A DNA stretch of 64,000 nt from Pseudomonas sp. v388. Its GTDB lineage: Bacteria; Pseudomonadota; Gammaproteobacteria; Pseudomonadales; Pseudomonadaceae. The position numbers and the translations under genes were made by a program. The DNA is taken from the NCBI RefSeq assembly GCF_003935425.1, contig NZ_RHQN01000004.1:413320-477319 (forward strand), written 5' to 3'. The notes beneath the pieces were generated by a model that searched no databases, was not told where the DNA came from, and worked only from the letters and a program-made list of their open reading frames with translations. This document shows positions 44,131-52,885 of this stretch, in pieces. Position 1 is the first letter of the stretch. The number at the start of each line of letters is the position of its first letter.

Positions 44131-45426
44131 ATGCGCGTCTTCCTGTGGTTGTCCCTGCTTTCGATCTCCACGTTCCCGGCGACGGCCATGGCCGCATCCG
44201 CCGATGTTCTGGTGCGCAATTATTTTCTGCACAACGACTATCGGCACGATGCCCAGCGCGACAAAAGTTATCAGCAGGAATGGGCTCAAGGGTTCATCGG
44301 CCGTTTCAGTTCCGGTTTCACACCCGGCACGGTCGGATTCGGCGTGGAGGCCCACGGTTTTCTAGGCCTGCGACTGGACAGTGGCCGGGGAACCTCCGGC
44401 ACCGGCCTGCTGCCGCTGGACAGCGACGGTCGGGCCGAACCCGACTATTCCAGCGCCGGCATGGCCCTGAAATGGCGTGCCGCCGACAGCGTATTGAAGA
44501 TCGGCGAAATGGAAGTCGAGACACCGGTGTTCGACACCGCCGACAAGCGCCTGCAACCCGAGTACGCCACCGGCCTGCTGCTGGAAAGCCAGGCCATGCC
44601 GGGCTTCAAATGGGTGGCCGGCCATTTCACCGCGTTCAAGAATCAGGCACAAAGCTCGGCCCACGATGATTTCGAGGGCTATGGCGCAACGACGCGAGGC
44701 CGCAGCATCAGTCTGGCGGGTGTCCAGACCGACAGCGCCGGACCGCTCGGCGGCGCGCTGTATGCCTCGCAACTGAGCGACACCTGGCGCCAGTACTACG
44801 CCAACCTCAATCTGAAACAACAGCTGAGCAGCGACACCCGATTGTCATGGGACGCTAACCTCTACCGCACCGTGGACGCCGGCCAGGCCAGCGCCGGGGC
44901 CATCGCCACCACCGCGTCGAGCCTGATGAGCCGCCTGAAAACCGGCGGCCAGACCTTCAGCCTGGGTTATCAAAAGATCCATGGCGACACGCCGTTCGAT
45001 TTTGTCGGTGGCGATTCCATCTATCTGGCCAACTCGATCAAATACGGCGATTTCAACGGCGCCAACGAACAGTCCTGGCAGTTGCGCTATGACCTGGACC
45101 TGACTCAGGCAGTGCCCGGCCTGAGCTTCATGACGCGCTACGTGCGTGGCAGCGGGATCGATGGCAGTGGCGCGCCGCAAGGCGGGGCGTACAACCCGTT
45201 CGACGCTGCCCGGCAACGCTATGTCCCAACCCAGGGCAAGGACGGACGCCATTGGGAGCGCGACGTGACCCTGGCCTACACCGTGCCATCCGGCGCGGCC
45301 AAGGACCTGACGCTGAACCTCTCGCATGTCAGCCACCGCGGCAACACGGCTCAAGGCAACAATGACATCGACCGGCTGTACATCGTGGTCGAATACCCGT
45401 TCGATCTCCTGCGCGCCGGCCGCTGA
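44131..45426 (+). CDS. OprD-family outer-membrane porin
   Basis: This 431-residue protein has a signal peptide (1-21, ending AMA) and the OprD features RNYFLHNDYR, EWAQGFIGRFSSGFTPGTVG and GVEAHGFLGLRLDSG at the start, with alternating beta strands and the terminal YPFDLLRAGR. OprD porins take up basic amino acids and small carboxylates; which substrate this one prefers cannot be told, though the window's arginine genes make basic amino acids possible. It stands alone. Confidence 0.9.
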   Translation: MRVFLWLSLLSISTFPATAMAASADVLVRNYFLHNDYRHDAQRDKSYQQEWAQGFIGRFSSGFTPGTVGFGVEAHGFLGLRLDSGRGTSGTGLLPLDSDGRAEPDYSSAGMALKWRAADSVLKIGEMEVETPVFDTADKRLQPEYATGLLLESQAMPGFKWVAGHFTAFKNQAQSSAHDDFEGYGATTRGRSISLAGVQTDSAGPLGGALYASQLSDTWRQYYANLNLKQQLSSDTRLSWDANLYRTVDAGQASAGAIATTASSLMSRLKTGGQTFSLGYQKIHGDTPFDFVGGDSIYLANSIKYGDFNGANEQSWQLRYDLDLTQAVPGLSFMTRYVRGSGIDGSGAPQGGAYNPFDAARQRYVPTQGKDGRHWERDVTLAYTVPSGAAKDLTLNLSHVSHRGNTAQGNNDIDRLYIVVEYPFDLLRAGR

Positions 45427-45448
45427 GGCACGGCACGCCTGCGTTGCT

Positions 45449-46357
45449 TCAACTTTGGCGATCATCCAGATCGACATTCGGGCTGAGCCGCTCGCGGAGA
45501 AACTCGATGAACGCCTGCACCGGCCGGGACGCCTGGCGATGTTGCGGATAGACCGCCGACAGGGTCAACGGCTCGGGGCGCAGATCGTCCAGCACTTTGA
45601 CCAGCCGGCCGTCACGCAACGCGGCACCGACGATGAAAGTGGGCAGATAAGTGATGCCGAGTCCGGCCACGGCGGCGTCGCGCAGCAGTTCGCCATTGTT
45701 GACCCGCATTCGCCCGCTGACGCTGAGGTTCACCGGCTTACCGGTCCCCTGAAAACGCCACTGCACCTGGCGCCCGTGGCCGTAAGGCAGGCAGTCGTGA
45801 CTGTGCAGGTCGTCGGGTCTGGCGGGCGTGCCGCGCTCGGCCAGGTACGCCGGGCTGGCGCAATACACGCGGTCGATATTGGCAATACGCCGGGCGATCA
45901 GGGTCGAGTCTTCCAGGGTGCCGATGCGCAGCACCAGATCGTAGCCTTCGCTGAGCAGGTCCACGGGGCGGTCACTGAGGTCCACTTCTACCGACACATC
46001 CTGGTAGCGTTGCAGGAATTGCGGCAACAGACAGCCCAAATGCGCCACGGCAAATGACAGGGGCGCGCTGAGGCGGATGGTGCCGCGCGGTTCGCTGTTC
46101 TGGCCGGTGATGCCCTGCTCCACCTGTTCGACTTCGCTCAACAGGCGCAAGGCCGATTCGTAATAGCTCTGGCCCAGCGGCGTCACGTCCAGGCGCCGGG
46201 TCGAGCGATTGAGCAGGCGCACGCCAAGCCGGTCTTCCAGTTGCATGAGGCGGCGGCTGACGAACTGCTTGGACAGGCCCAGTTTGTCCGAGGCGGCCGT
46301 AAAGCTGCCTGATTCCATGACCTGACAGAAAATACGCATATCTTCGAAGGGGTTCAT
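45449..46357 (-). CDS. LysR-family transcriptional regulator
   Basis: This 302-residue regulator has an N-terminal winged helix (FTAASDKLGLSKQFVSRRLM) and a substrate-binding domain (about 90-295). It is divergent from the exported esterase gene 141 bases away, so it likely controls that gene. The start at 46357 gives MNPFEDMRIFCQVMESGSF; 40 open codons upstream are not conserved in type. Confidence 0.9.
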   Translation of the reverse strand: MNPFEDMRIFCQVMESGSFTAASDKLGLSKQFVSRRLMQLEDRLGVRLLNRSTRRLDVTPLGQSYYESALRLLSEVEQVEQGITGQNSEPRGTIRLSAPLSFAVAHLGCLLPQFLQRYQDVSVEVDLSDRPVDLLSEGYDLVLRIGTLEDSTLIARRIANIDRVYCASPAYLAERGTPARPDDLHSHDCLPYGHGRQVQWRFQGTGKPVNLSVSGRMRVNNGELLRDAAVAGLGITYLPTFIVGAALRDGRLVKVLDDLRPEPLTLSAVYPQHRQASRPVQAFIEFLRERLSPNVDLDDRQS

Positions 46358-46498
46358 TGTCCCGTCCTTGTTGACAGTTAAACGCTTTATACCGGCTTTT
46401 TCGCGCCCAGACATCCTATTAATCTGTGCGCATGGTGCAGCCGAGGCCCGAAACCCGGACTGCACATTCCCCCGCACTCATCAAAAAAGGATTTATTC

Positions 46499-47518
46499 AT
46501 GAACGCTCTGCAAAAAACCCTGACCACCAGCCTGCTCGCCCTCTGCGTCAACAGCGCGTTCGCCGCCGGCAGCCCCGGCGTGGAACACAACACCCAGGCG
46601 TTTCTCGAAGCTCTGGCTGCCGGCGGTGGCAAACCTCTGGAACAGTTGAGCCCCAAGGATGCCCGTGCGGTGCTGACCGGCGCCCAGGCGTCGGTGAAGG
46701 TGGATTTGTCGGGTATCGAGGTGAGCGAGCGTTCGATCGACGTCAACGGCCAGAAAGTGGCGCTGAAGATCGTTCGCCCGGCCGACGTCAAGGGTGACCT
46801 GCCGGTGTTCATGTTTTTCCACGGCGGTGGCTGGGTGCTGGGTGACTTCCCGACGCACCAGCGCCTGATTCGCGACCTGGTGGTCGGCTCCGGCGCCGTT
46901 GCGGTCTATGTCGACTACACGCCTTCGCCGGAAGCCCGCTACCCGACCGCCATCAACCAGGCTTACGCCGCAACGCGCTGGGTGGCCGAGCATGGCCAGC
47001 AGATCGGCGTCGATGGCAAACGCCTGGCGGTCGCCGGCAACAGCGTTGGCGGCAACATGGCAGCGGTGGTCGCGTTAATGGCCAAGGAGCAGAAAGCCCC
47101 GGCCCTGCGCTTCCAGCTGCTGTTGTGGCCGGTGACCGATGCCCGCTTCGATGACGGTTCCTACCAGCAGTTCGCCGAAGGCCACTTCCTGACCCGCAAC
47201 ATGATGAAGTGGTTCTGGGACAACTACACCACCGATGCCGGCCAGCGGGCAGACATCCATGCCTCGCCGCTGCGGGCTTCCACCGAACAGTTGCGCGGCC
47301 TGCCGCCGGCGCTGGTGCAGACCGCCGGGTTCGATGTGCTGCGCGATGAAGGCGAAGCCTATGCCCGCAAGCTCGACGCGGCCGGAGTGCCCGTCACGGC
47401 GGTGCGTTACAACGGTATGATCCATGACTACGGCCTGCTCAACCCGCTCAACCAGATCCCGGAAGTGCGTGCCGCAATGCGTCAGGCCGCCGGCGAACTC
47501 AAGGCGCACCTGAACTAA
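46499..47518 (+). CDS. Exported alpha/beta-hydrolase (HSL-type esterase)
   Basis: This 339-residue protein has a signal peptide (1-22, ending AFA). The hormone-sensitive-lipase family motifs are HGGGW (108-112, oxyanion hole), GNSVGGN (nucleophile S182), TAGFDVLRDEGEAYARKL (aspartate) and NGMIHDYG (histidine). The usual GDSAGG is GNSVGG here. It is probably a periplasmic or secreted short-chain esterase; the substrate is unknown. A hairpin terminator follows. Likely regulated by the divergent LysR protein. Confidence 0.9.
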   Translation: MNALQKTLTTSLLALCVNSAFAAGSPGVEHNTQAFLEALAAGGGKPLEQLSPKDARAVLTGAQASVKVDLSGIEVSERSIDVNGQKVALKIVRPADVKGDLPVFMFFHGGGWVLGDFPTHQRLIRDLVVGSGAVAVYVDYTPSPEARYPTAINQAYAATRWVAEHGQQIGVDGKRLAVAGNSVGGNMAAVVALMAKEQKAPALRFQLLLWPVTDARFDDGSYQQFAEGHFLTRNMMKWFWDNYTTDAGQRADIHASPLRASTEQLRGLPPALVQTAGFDVLRDEGEAYARKLDAAGVPVTAVRYNGMIHDYGLLNPLNQIPEVRAAMRQAAGELKAHLN

Positions 47519-47535
47519 GGTCACCTGCACCTCAT

Positions 47536-47562
47536 AAAGAACCTGCTGCGGCAGGTTCTTTC
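47536..47562 (+). terminator. Hairpin terminator after the esterase gene
   Basis: AAAGAACCTGC (47536-47546) pairs perfectly with GCAGGTTCTTT (47551-47561), loop TGCG. The U-tract is part of the stem. The next gene starts 25 bases further. Confidence 0.75.
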
Positions 47563-47586
47563 ACGTCCATGCCCGGAGTTTTTGCC

Positions 47587-49014
47587 ATGCCTTTTGTGTT
47601 GAGCCATCCCTTGCTGTGGAGTGCAGTCCTGCTGCTGGTCGATGTGTTGATCTGGCACATCGCGCCGATGCAGCAGCGCGTGGCCCGGGTCGCGATTCGC
47701 CTGGCGCTGTTCCTGGCGTTCAGCTCGCTGATCATCAACGCCGGCATCAGCCCACTGCTGGCGCCGGCCTGGCCGGATGACAGCGTGATGCAGTTGGGCG
47801 CGACGGCCATGGCGATTGTCTGGTGGATGTATGCCGCCCGCGTCCTGACCGTGCTGATCGGCCTGGCACTGATGCACCGCATCGGCCACAGCGGACGCCT
47901 GTTGCAGGACGTGATCGGCGCGCTGGTGTTTCTGATCGCGGTGGTGGCTGCGGCCGGTTATGTGCTGGAACTGCCGGTCAAGGGCCTGCTGGCAACCTCC
48001 GGCGCAGTGGCGATCATCGTCGGCCTGGCGTTGCAAAGCACCTTGAGCGATGTGTTTTCCGGGATCGTGCTAAACACCACCAAGCCTTATCAAGTAGACG
48101 ACTGGGTATCGATCGACGGGGTCGAAGGCAAAGTGGTGGACATCGACTGGCGCGCCACCCATCTGCTGACCGGCCAGGGCACGACCGCCGTGGTGCCCAA
48201 CTCGGTGGCGGCCAAGGCCAAGATCGTCAACCTTAGCCGACCGGTGAACATGCACGGGGTGTCGATCAGCATCCAGGTGCCTAACCACATCCGCCCGCGC
48301 CGCGTGCTCGACGCCCTGGAGCGCACCCTGCAAGGCAGCAGCAGCCTGTTGCTGAACCCGCCGCCCAAGGCCGTGCTCAAGGAGGCCGGGGAAACCATGT
48401 CCGAATACGTGGCCAGCGGTTTCATTGCCGAGCTGGGCAGCAAGGGTGAGGTGCGCAATCAGCTGTTCGACCTGGCACACCGGCATCTGGAGGCAGCAGG
48501 CATTGTGCGCCAGCAGGATGGCGGCGGCGAGCCGATCTCCAGGGCCCGGGCATTGCTCGACGAGGTGAAGGTGTTCCGCTCGCTGAGCAGTGAAGAGCGC
48601 GACCGGCTGGCGCAGAGCATGACGGCGCAGCAATACAGCGCCGGCCAGGTGGTGCTGGACCTCAACGAAGTGCCGGATTGCCTGTTCGTCATCGCCACTG
48701 GCGTGGTCAGCGTCGCGGTGCCCGACGGCGAGCGACGCATCGAGGCCGGACGCATGGGGCCGAGCGAAGTCATGGGCGAGCAAAGCATCATTGCCGATAC
48801 GCCGTCGGAAGGCTGCTTCACCGCGCTGACCTCCAGCATCATTTATCGCATCGACAAATCCGTCGCCCGCACCTTCATGCAGCAGTGCAACGAGGTTGAT
48901 CGGGCGCTGCACAAGCTGCAGGCGGTTCGGCAGAAGAGCAGCCATGCAGCCCTTCTTGCCCGGCCACCGCAGGTCAAGAAAGGCGGCTTTTTGAAGTGGT
49001 TGCAGAGCCGTTGA
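47587..49014 (+). CDS. MscS-family channel with C-terminal cyclic-nucleotide-binding domain
   Basis: This 475-residue protein has four or so membrane helices, the MscS pore helix and beta domain (GLLATSGAVAIIVGLALQST and LSDVFSGIVLNTTKPYQVDD), then from about residue 330 a cNMP-type domain (FRSLSSEERDRLAQSMTAQQ, then PDCLFVIATGVVSVAV). The coupling suggests a small channel gated or tuned by a nucleotide, as described for bacterial cyclic-nucleotide-gated channels of the MscS superfamily. ATG 47587 has CGGAG 8 bases upstream. Confidence 0.88.
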   Translation: MPFVLSHPLLWSAVLLLVDVLIWHIAPMQQRVARVAIRLALFLAFSSLIINAGISPLLAPAWPDDSVMQLGATAMAIVWWMYAARVLTVLIGLALMHRIGHSGRLLQDVIGALVFLIAVVAAAGYVLELPVKGLLATSGAVAIIVGLALQSTLSDVFSGIVLNTTKPYQVDDWVSIDGVEGKVVDIDWRATHLLTGQGTTAVVPNSVAAKAKIVNLSRPVNMHGVSISIQVPNHIRPRRVLDALERTLQGSSSLLLNPPPKAVLKEAGETMSEYVASGFIAELGSKGEVRNQLFDLAHRHLEAAGIVRQQDGGGEPISRARALLDEVKVFRSLSSEERDRLAQSMTAQQYSAGQVVLDLNEVPDCLFVIATGVVSVAVPDGERRIEAGRMGPSEVMGEQSIIADTPSEGCFTALTSSIIYRIDKSVARTFMQQCNEVDRALHKLQAVRQKSSHAALLARPPQVKKGGFLKWLQSR

Positions 49015-49149
49015 CAGGCGCGCAATTGTCCACCTGAACAAGACAGTGATTCGTTTTTCATCTACTTATTGCGACTGCGGATAAACAGTAACCTAGCTTC
49101 ATCAAGTCGACGGCTGAATGAACGGCATCGACCTTCTGGAGAACGAATC

Positions 49150-49872
49150 ATGCTGACTCTTCGCAAAGCTTCCGACCGTGGTGCGGCCGATCATGGTTGG
49201 TTGAAATCCTTCCACACCTTTTCCTTCGCCGGTTACCGCGACCCGAATGAGCAGGGCTTTTCCGACCTGCTGGTGATCAACGATGACCGTGTGGCGGCAG
49301 GCAAGGGTTTCGGCCAGCACCCGCACCGGGACATGGAGATTTTCTCCTATGTGCTCGAAGGCGCGCTGGAACACAAAGACACGCTGGGCACCGGGTCGGT
49401 GATCCGTCCGGGCGACGTGCAGTTGATGAGCGCCGGCCGAGGCGTGGCGCACAGTGAGTACAACCATTCAGGCAGCGAGCCGGTGCATTTCCTGCAGATC
49501 TGGATCGTGCCTGAAGTCGCCGGCGCTACACCGCGCTATCAGCAGGAGCACTTCACGCCCGAACAGAAACGCGGCCGCCTGCAGTTGATCATCTCGCCCG
49601 ATGGCGCCGAGGGTTCGCTGAACGTGCGCCAGGATGCGCGGGTTTACGCCGGGTTGTTCGACGGCAGCGAAAGCGCGACGCTGGAACTGGCCGCCGACCG
49701 CTACGCCTACGTTCACGTGGCACGCGGCAGCGTGGTGCTCAACGGCCAACGGCTGAGCGAAGGTGACGGTGTGCGGGTACGTGACGAGCAACGGTTGCAA
49801 TTGAGCGAAGGGGTGGAGGCCGAAGTGCTGATCTTCGACCTGCGCCCTCAAGAATTGCCGCAGATGCCTTGA
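49150..49872 (+). CDS. Pirin-family protein (YhhW-like)
   Basis: This 240-residue bicupin has the pirin metal-binding motifs HPHRDMEIFSYVLEG (H57, H59) and SAGRGVAHSEYNHSG (H and E). E. coli YhhW and human pirin show quercetin 2,3-dioxygenase activity; the physiological role is not settled. ATG 49150 has GGAG upstream (CTGGAGAACGAATC). It stands alone with a terminator behind. Confidence 0.92.
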   Translation: MLTLRKASDRGAADHGWLKSFHTFSFAGYRDPNEQGFSDLLVINDDRVAAGKGFGQHPHRDMEIFSYVLEGALEHKDTLGTGSVIRPGDVQLMSAGRGVAHSEYNHSGSEPVHFLQIWIVPEVAGATPRYQQEHFTPEQKRGRLQLIISPDGAEGSLNVRQDARVYAGLFDGSESATLELAADRYAYVHVARGSVVLNGQRLSEGDGVRVRDEQRLQLSEGVEAEVLIFDLRPQELPQMP

Positions 49873-49925
49873 TGGTTGGCCGTGCTCATGGGGTCCGCTC
49901 CCATGGCAGCTACGCTGTGCACAAG

Positions 49926-49950
49926 AACGCCGCTCTATTGAGCGGCGTTT
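49926..49950 (+). terminator. Intrinsic terminator after the pirin gene
   Basis: AACGCCGCTC (49926-49935) pairs with GAGCGGCGTT (49940-49949), loop TATT, followed by TGCG. U-tract short. Confidence 0.75.
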
Positions 49951-50130
49951 GCGCACTCGCGACGTTTACATTCCTGTCCCAGGCTGGCTTCCGGCCCCAT
50001 GGCCATCATTTGGCCATTTGTCTCATGAACATACATTCAAGGCCGATAAGGCGTGGTGAAATCTTCGGATAATCCCCCCAAGCATCTACAATCGCGCTTC
50101 CCCACCGCGAATCTATAGGCCAGTCCGTTT

Positions 50131-51294
50131 ATGGCGCTCGACCCACTCACGATGTTGACGATTTCCATTGCCCTGGCCGCTGCTGCGGCGCTGTACCTGG
50201 CGGTCGAGTGGCGTAGTGTTCGCGAATCCTCACTGCTGTTCTGGAGCGCAGGCTTTGCCACCATTTCCGTAGGCTCGACACTCGCCCTGCTGCGCAGCAG
50301 CGGCCTGTTGCTGATCGGTATCTGGTTCGCCAACGGCATGCTGGTGGTGGCCCATTGTCTTTTCCTGCTGGGCGTCGCGCGCTTCACCGAGACACGGTTG
50401 TCCCGCGGCTGGTATGTGCTGGCGGCTGTCTGGCTGGGCATGCTGTTGCTGCCGGAAGGTCAGCAATGGTCGAAAGTCATGCTGCTGGTCAACTCGCTGA
50501 TGGTCGCCACGGTGACGCTGCGCGCCAGCCTGTTGCTACGCCCGCACGGCAGCTCGCTGAGCGTCGGGGCGGTGCAGCTGCGCTACGTGCTGCTGGGCCA
50601 TGCGCTGTTCTATTACGCCAAGGGCATTTCAGCGGTCATTCCCGGCGCACTGCTGGACCTCGCCGCTTTTCGCGGAGAGATCATCAAGTTGTCGCTAGTG
50701 GAAGGCGTGATGGCGATCATGCTGATTGCATTGTCCATGACCGGCACCGAGCGTTATCGGCGCGAGAAACGTATCGAACGGCTGGCGGCGCGTGACCCGT
50801 TGACCGCCCTGTACAACCGCCGCGCCCTGGAAGTGCGCGCACCCCGCGTGTTCAACGAAGTCTCGACCGAACGCCCCGGGGCTTTGCTGTTGATCGATGT
50901 CGACAATTTCAAACTGGTCAACGATCTCTATGGCCATACTGCCGGCGACCGGTTGCTGGTCAGCTTGAGCGAGATGATCCGCAAGGTGCTGCCGGCCGGT
51001 TCCCTCGCTGCGCGGCTGGGCGGTGATGAGTTCGTGATTCTGATGAGCGATGCGTCGAACGAACGAGTGGTGGCGCTGGGCGATACCCTGCGGGAACAGT
51101 TTCATGCGGCCGCGTCCCAGACCTTCACCACCCCGCAAGCGGTGACCCTGAGCATCGGCGCCAACCTGTTCAACCGCCCGCCCGCCGGCCTGACCGAGCT
51201 GATCGAGCAAGGCGACGCGGCGCTGTACCAGTCCAAGCGCGGCGGACGCAACAGCCTGCGCCTGGTGGACCGGACGTTGGAAAGCCTGATGTAG
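50131..51294 (+). CDS. Membrane-bound diguanylate cyclase (GGDEF)
   Basis: This 387-residue protein has about six membrane helices (1-205) and a GGDEF domain (about 220-385) with DPLTALYNRRALEV and the intact active site RLGGDEFVILM, so it should make cyclic di-GMP. The inhibitory site RxxD, expected five residues before GGDEF, is not present (the residues there are AGSLAA), so product feedback is probably lacking. The start follows a short AT-rich leader. The N-terminal membrane domain is not one I can name. Confidence 0.9.
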   Translation: MALDPLTMLTISIALAAAAALYLAVEWRSVRESSLLFWSAGFATISVGSTLALLRSSGLLLIGIWFANGMLVVAHCLFLLGVARFTETRLSRGWYVLAAVWLGMLLLPEGQQWSKVMLLVNSLMVATVTLRASLLLRPHGSSLSVGAVQLRYVLLGHALFYYAKGISAVIPGALLDLAAFRGEIIKLSLVEGVMAIMLIALSMTGTERYRREKRIERLAARDPLTALYNRRALEVRAPRVFNEVSTERPGALLLIDVDNFKLVNDLYGHTAGDRLLVSLSEMIRKVLPAGSLAARLGGDEFVILMSDASNERVVALGDTLREQFHAAASQTFTTPQAVTLSIGANLFNRPPAGLTELIEQGDAALYQSKRGGRNSLRLVDRTLESLM

Positions 51295-51310
51295 AAAATT
51301 TTATGGTACG

Positions 51311-51368
51311 GCGGCTCCTGCACGCTCGGATAGGTGTGGGCGCGGAGCGCCGCCCGGTCCGCTCCTAC
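51311..51368. repeat. Degenerate REP-like repeat
   Basis: GGCTCCTGCACGCTCGGATA and GGCGCGGAGCGCCGCCCGG with CCGCTCCTACA resemble half-eroded extragenic palindromes. It lies between the convergent diguanylate cyclase and M20 peptidase genes. Confidence 0.4.
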
Positions 51369-51380
51369 ATGGATCTACGG

Positions 51381-52616
51381 CTATTTCCCGGATAACTCGG
51401 TAATCAGCGACACGGTCAGATACAGCCGGGGCGCGATGCTGGACAGTTCGATGTATTCGTCATCGGCATGCAGCCCGGCACCCACGACACCCATGGTTTC
51501 CAGCACGGCCGGCTTGGCGCTGCCGGGTACGAAAGCGTAGCCGGCGTCGGTGCCGAAGCGCATGGCGATGGGCTCGATGCTGCGGCCGATCTTGCCGTAG
51601 ATCGCTTGCGCGGTCTTGGCCAACTGGTCGGAGCCGGGGTTCCTGGCCAGCGGTGGGCGACCCTTTTCCAGACGCACGCTGACTTCGGTGCCATCGATGA
51701 GTTTCTGTTCCACGATGCGTTGTGCATCGGCCAGAACGCGGTCGCTTTCGGTCAGGTCCGAATAGCGCATGTCCGCCTCGGCCGAGGCGCTGGACGGGAT
51801 GATGTTGCGCTTTTCTCCCGCCTTGACCAGCGTCCAGTTGACCGTCGTGCCTTTGGCCGGGTCGCCCAGGTCCTTGAGTTGCAACATTTGATGGGCCAGT
51901 TCCATGGCCGCGTTGCGTCCGGCTTCAGGTGCGGAGCCGGCATGGGAAGACTTGCCCTTCACATCGAGCATCACGCCATTGATGCCGTTGGTGGCGACGG
52001 TGACGGCGTCTTTGTCCGGCGGCTCGTACGAGAACACGTAGTCGTGCTGGCGAGCGAGTTCGGCGATGATTTTCTTCGAGCCGCTGGAACCGGTTTCCTC
52101 ATCCGGATTGAACAGAACGGTCAGCGTGCCGAAGCCTTTGAATTTCTGATCTTCAAGCAACTTCAGCGAATGCAGAATCATCGCCACGCCACCCTTGGCG
52201 TCGGCCACACCCGGCCCGTAGGCACGCTCGCCCTCGACTTTGAACGGACGCCTGGCAGCCGTTCCCGGCCCGAACACCGTGTCGTAGTGAACCATCAGCA
52301 GGAAAGACCGGGTGCCGGTGCCTTTGAACGTACCCACAATGTTATCGCCTGCCGATGGGCTGGCCGGTGTTGTGGTGACCTGCGCACCCAGCGCTTTCAG
52401 CCGATCCACCAGCATCGCACTCACGGTTTGCAGGCCCGGAGCCTGGCCGGTGCCGGTGTCCACGTCCACCAGTTGTTTGACGGTGGCGAGGTAGGACTTC
52501 TGTTCGGCCTCGGCCTGCTTCAGCAAGCCATCAGGTGCCGGATCGGCGGCAAAAGCCGTGGTGGATAGAACGGAAAAGGCAATTGCAGTGACGAGGGGAA
52601 AACGTCGAATAGGCAT
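51381..52616 (-). CDS. Exported M20 peptidase (glutamate carboxypeptidase type)
   Basis: This 411-residue metallopeptidase has a signal peptide (1-23, ending AFA). Zinc and catalytic motifs are LLMVHYDTVFGPG, YGPGVADAKGG, LFNPDEETGSSGS and the C-terminal GAGLHADDEYIEL. The type is that of Pseudomonas carboxypeptidase G2, which removes C-terminal glutamate from folates or peptides. ATG 52616 has AAGGA upstream. It shares a 269-base divergent region with a sugar transporter. Confidence 0.9.
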   Translation of the reverse strand: MPIRRFPLVTAIAFSVLSTTAFAADPAPDGLLKQAEAEQKSYLATVKQLVDVDTGTGQAPGLQTVSAMLVDRLKALGAQVTTTPASPSAGDNIVGTFKGTGTRSFLLMVHYDTVFGPGTAARRPFKVEGERAYGPGVADAKGGVAMILHSLKLLEDQKFKGFGTLTVLFNPDEETGSSGSKKIIAELARQHDYVFSYEPPDKDAVTVATNGINGVMLDVKGKSSHAGSAPEAGRNAAMELAHQMLQLKDLGDPAKGTTVNWTLVKAGEKRNIIPSSASAEADMRYSDLTESDRVLADAQRIVEQKLIDGTEVSVRLEKGRPPLARNPGSDQLAKTAQAIYGKIGRSIEPIAMRFGTDAGYAFVPGSAKPAVLETMGVVGAGLHADDEYIELSSIAPRLYLTVSLITELSGK

Positions 52617-52885
52617 GCTGGTTCCTTCAGATCTATGCGAGGTGGAGCCTGCATCTTTACTCGAATGCGGCGCCCGGCGCCACCGCCGGTCCGGTGAACG
52701 GCAGGCTTGACAGCCCGGCCAAGCCCATTCCAGACACCTTGCATCCACAGTGCCAGACACCCTGCATCGCAGAAAACAATGCTCAATATGTTTGCACGCA
52801 AGGGAACTAGCACGCCGCACATGGCCCTAACGCATCAGTTCCGTGTACTGGCACGACGCTAGTTCCGTGAGAAGGGTTACAGTTC

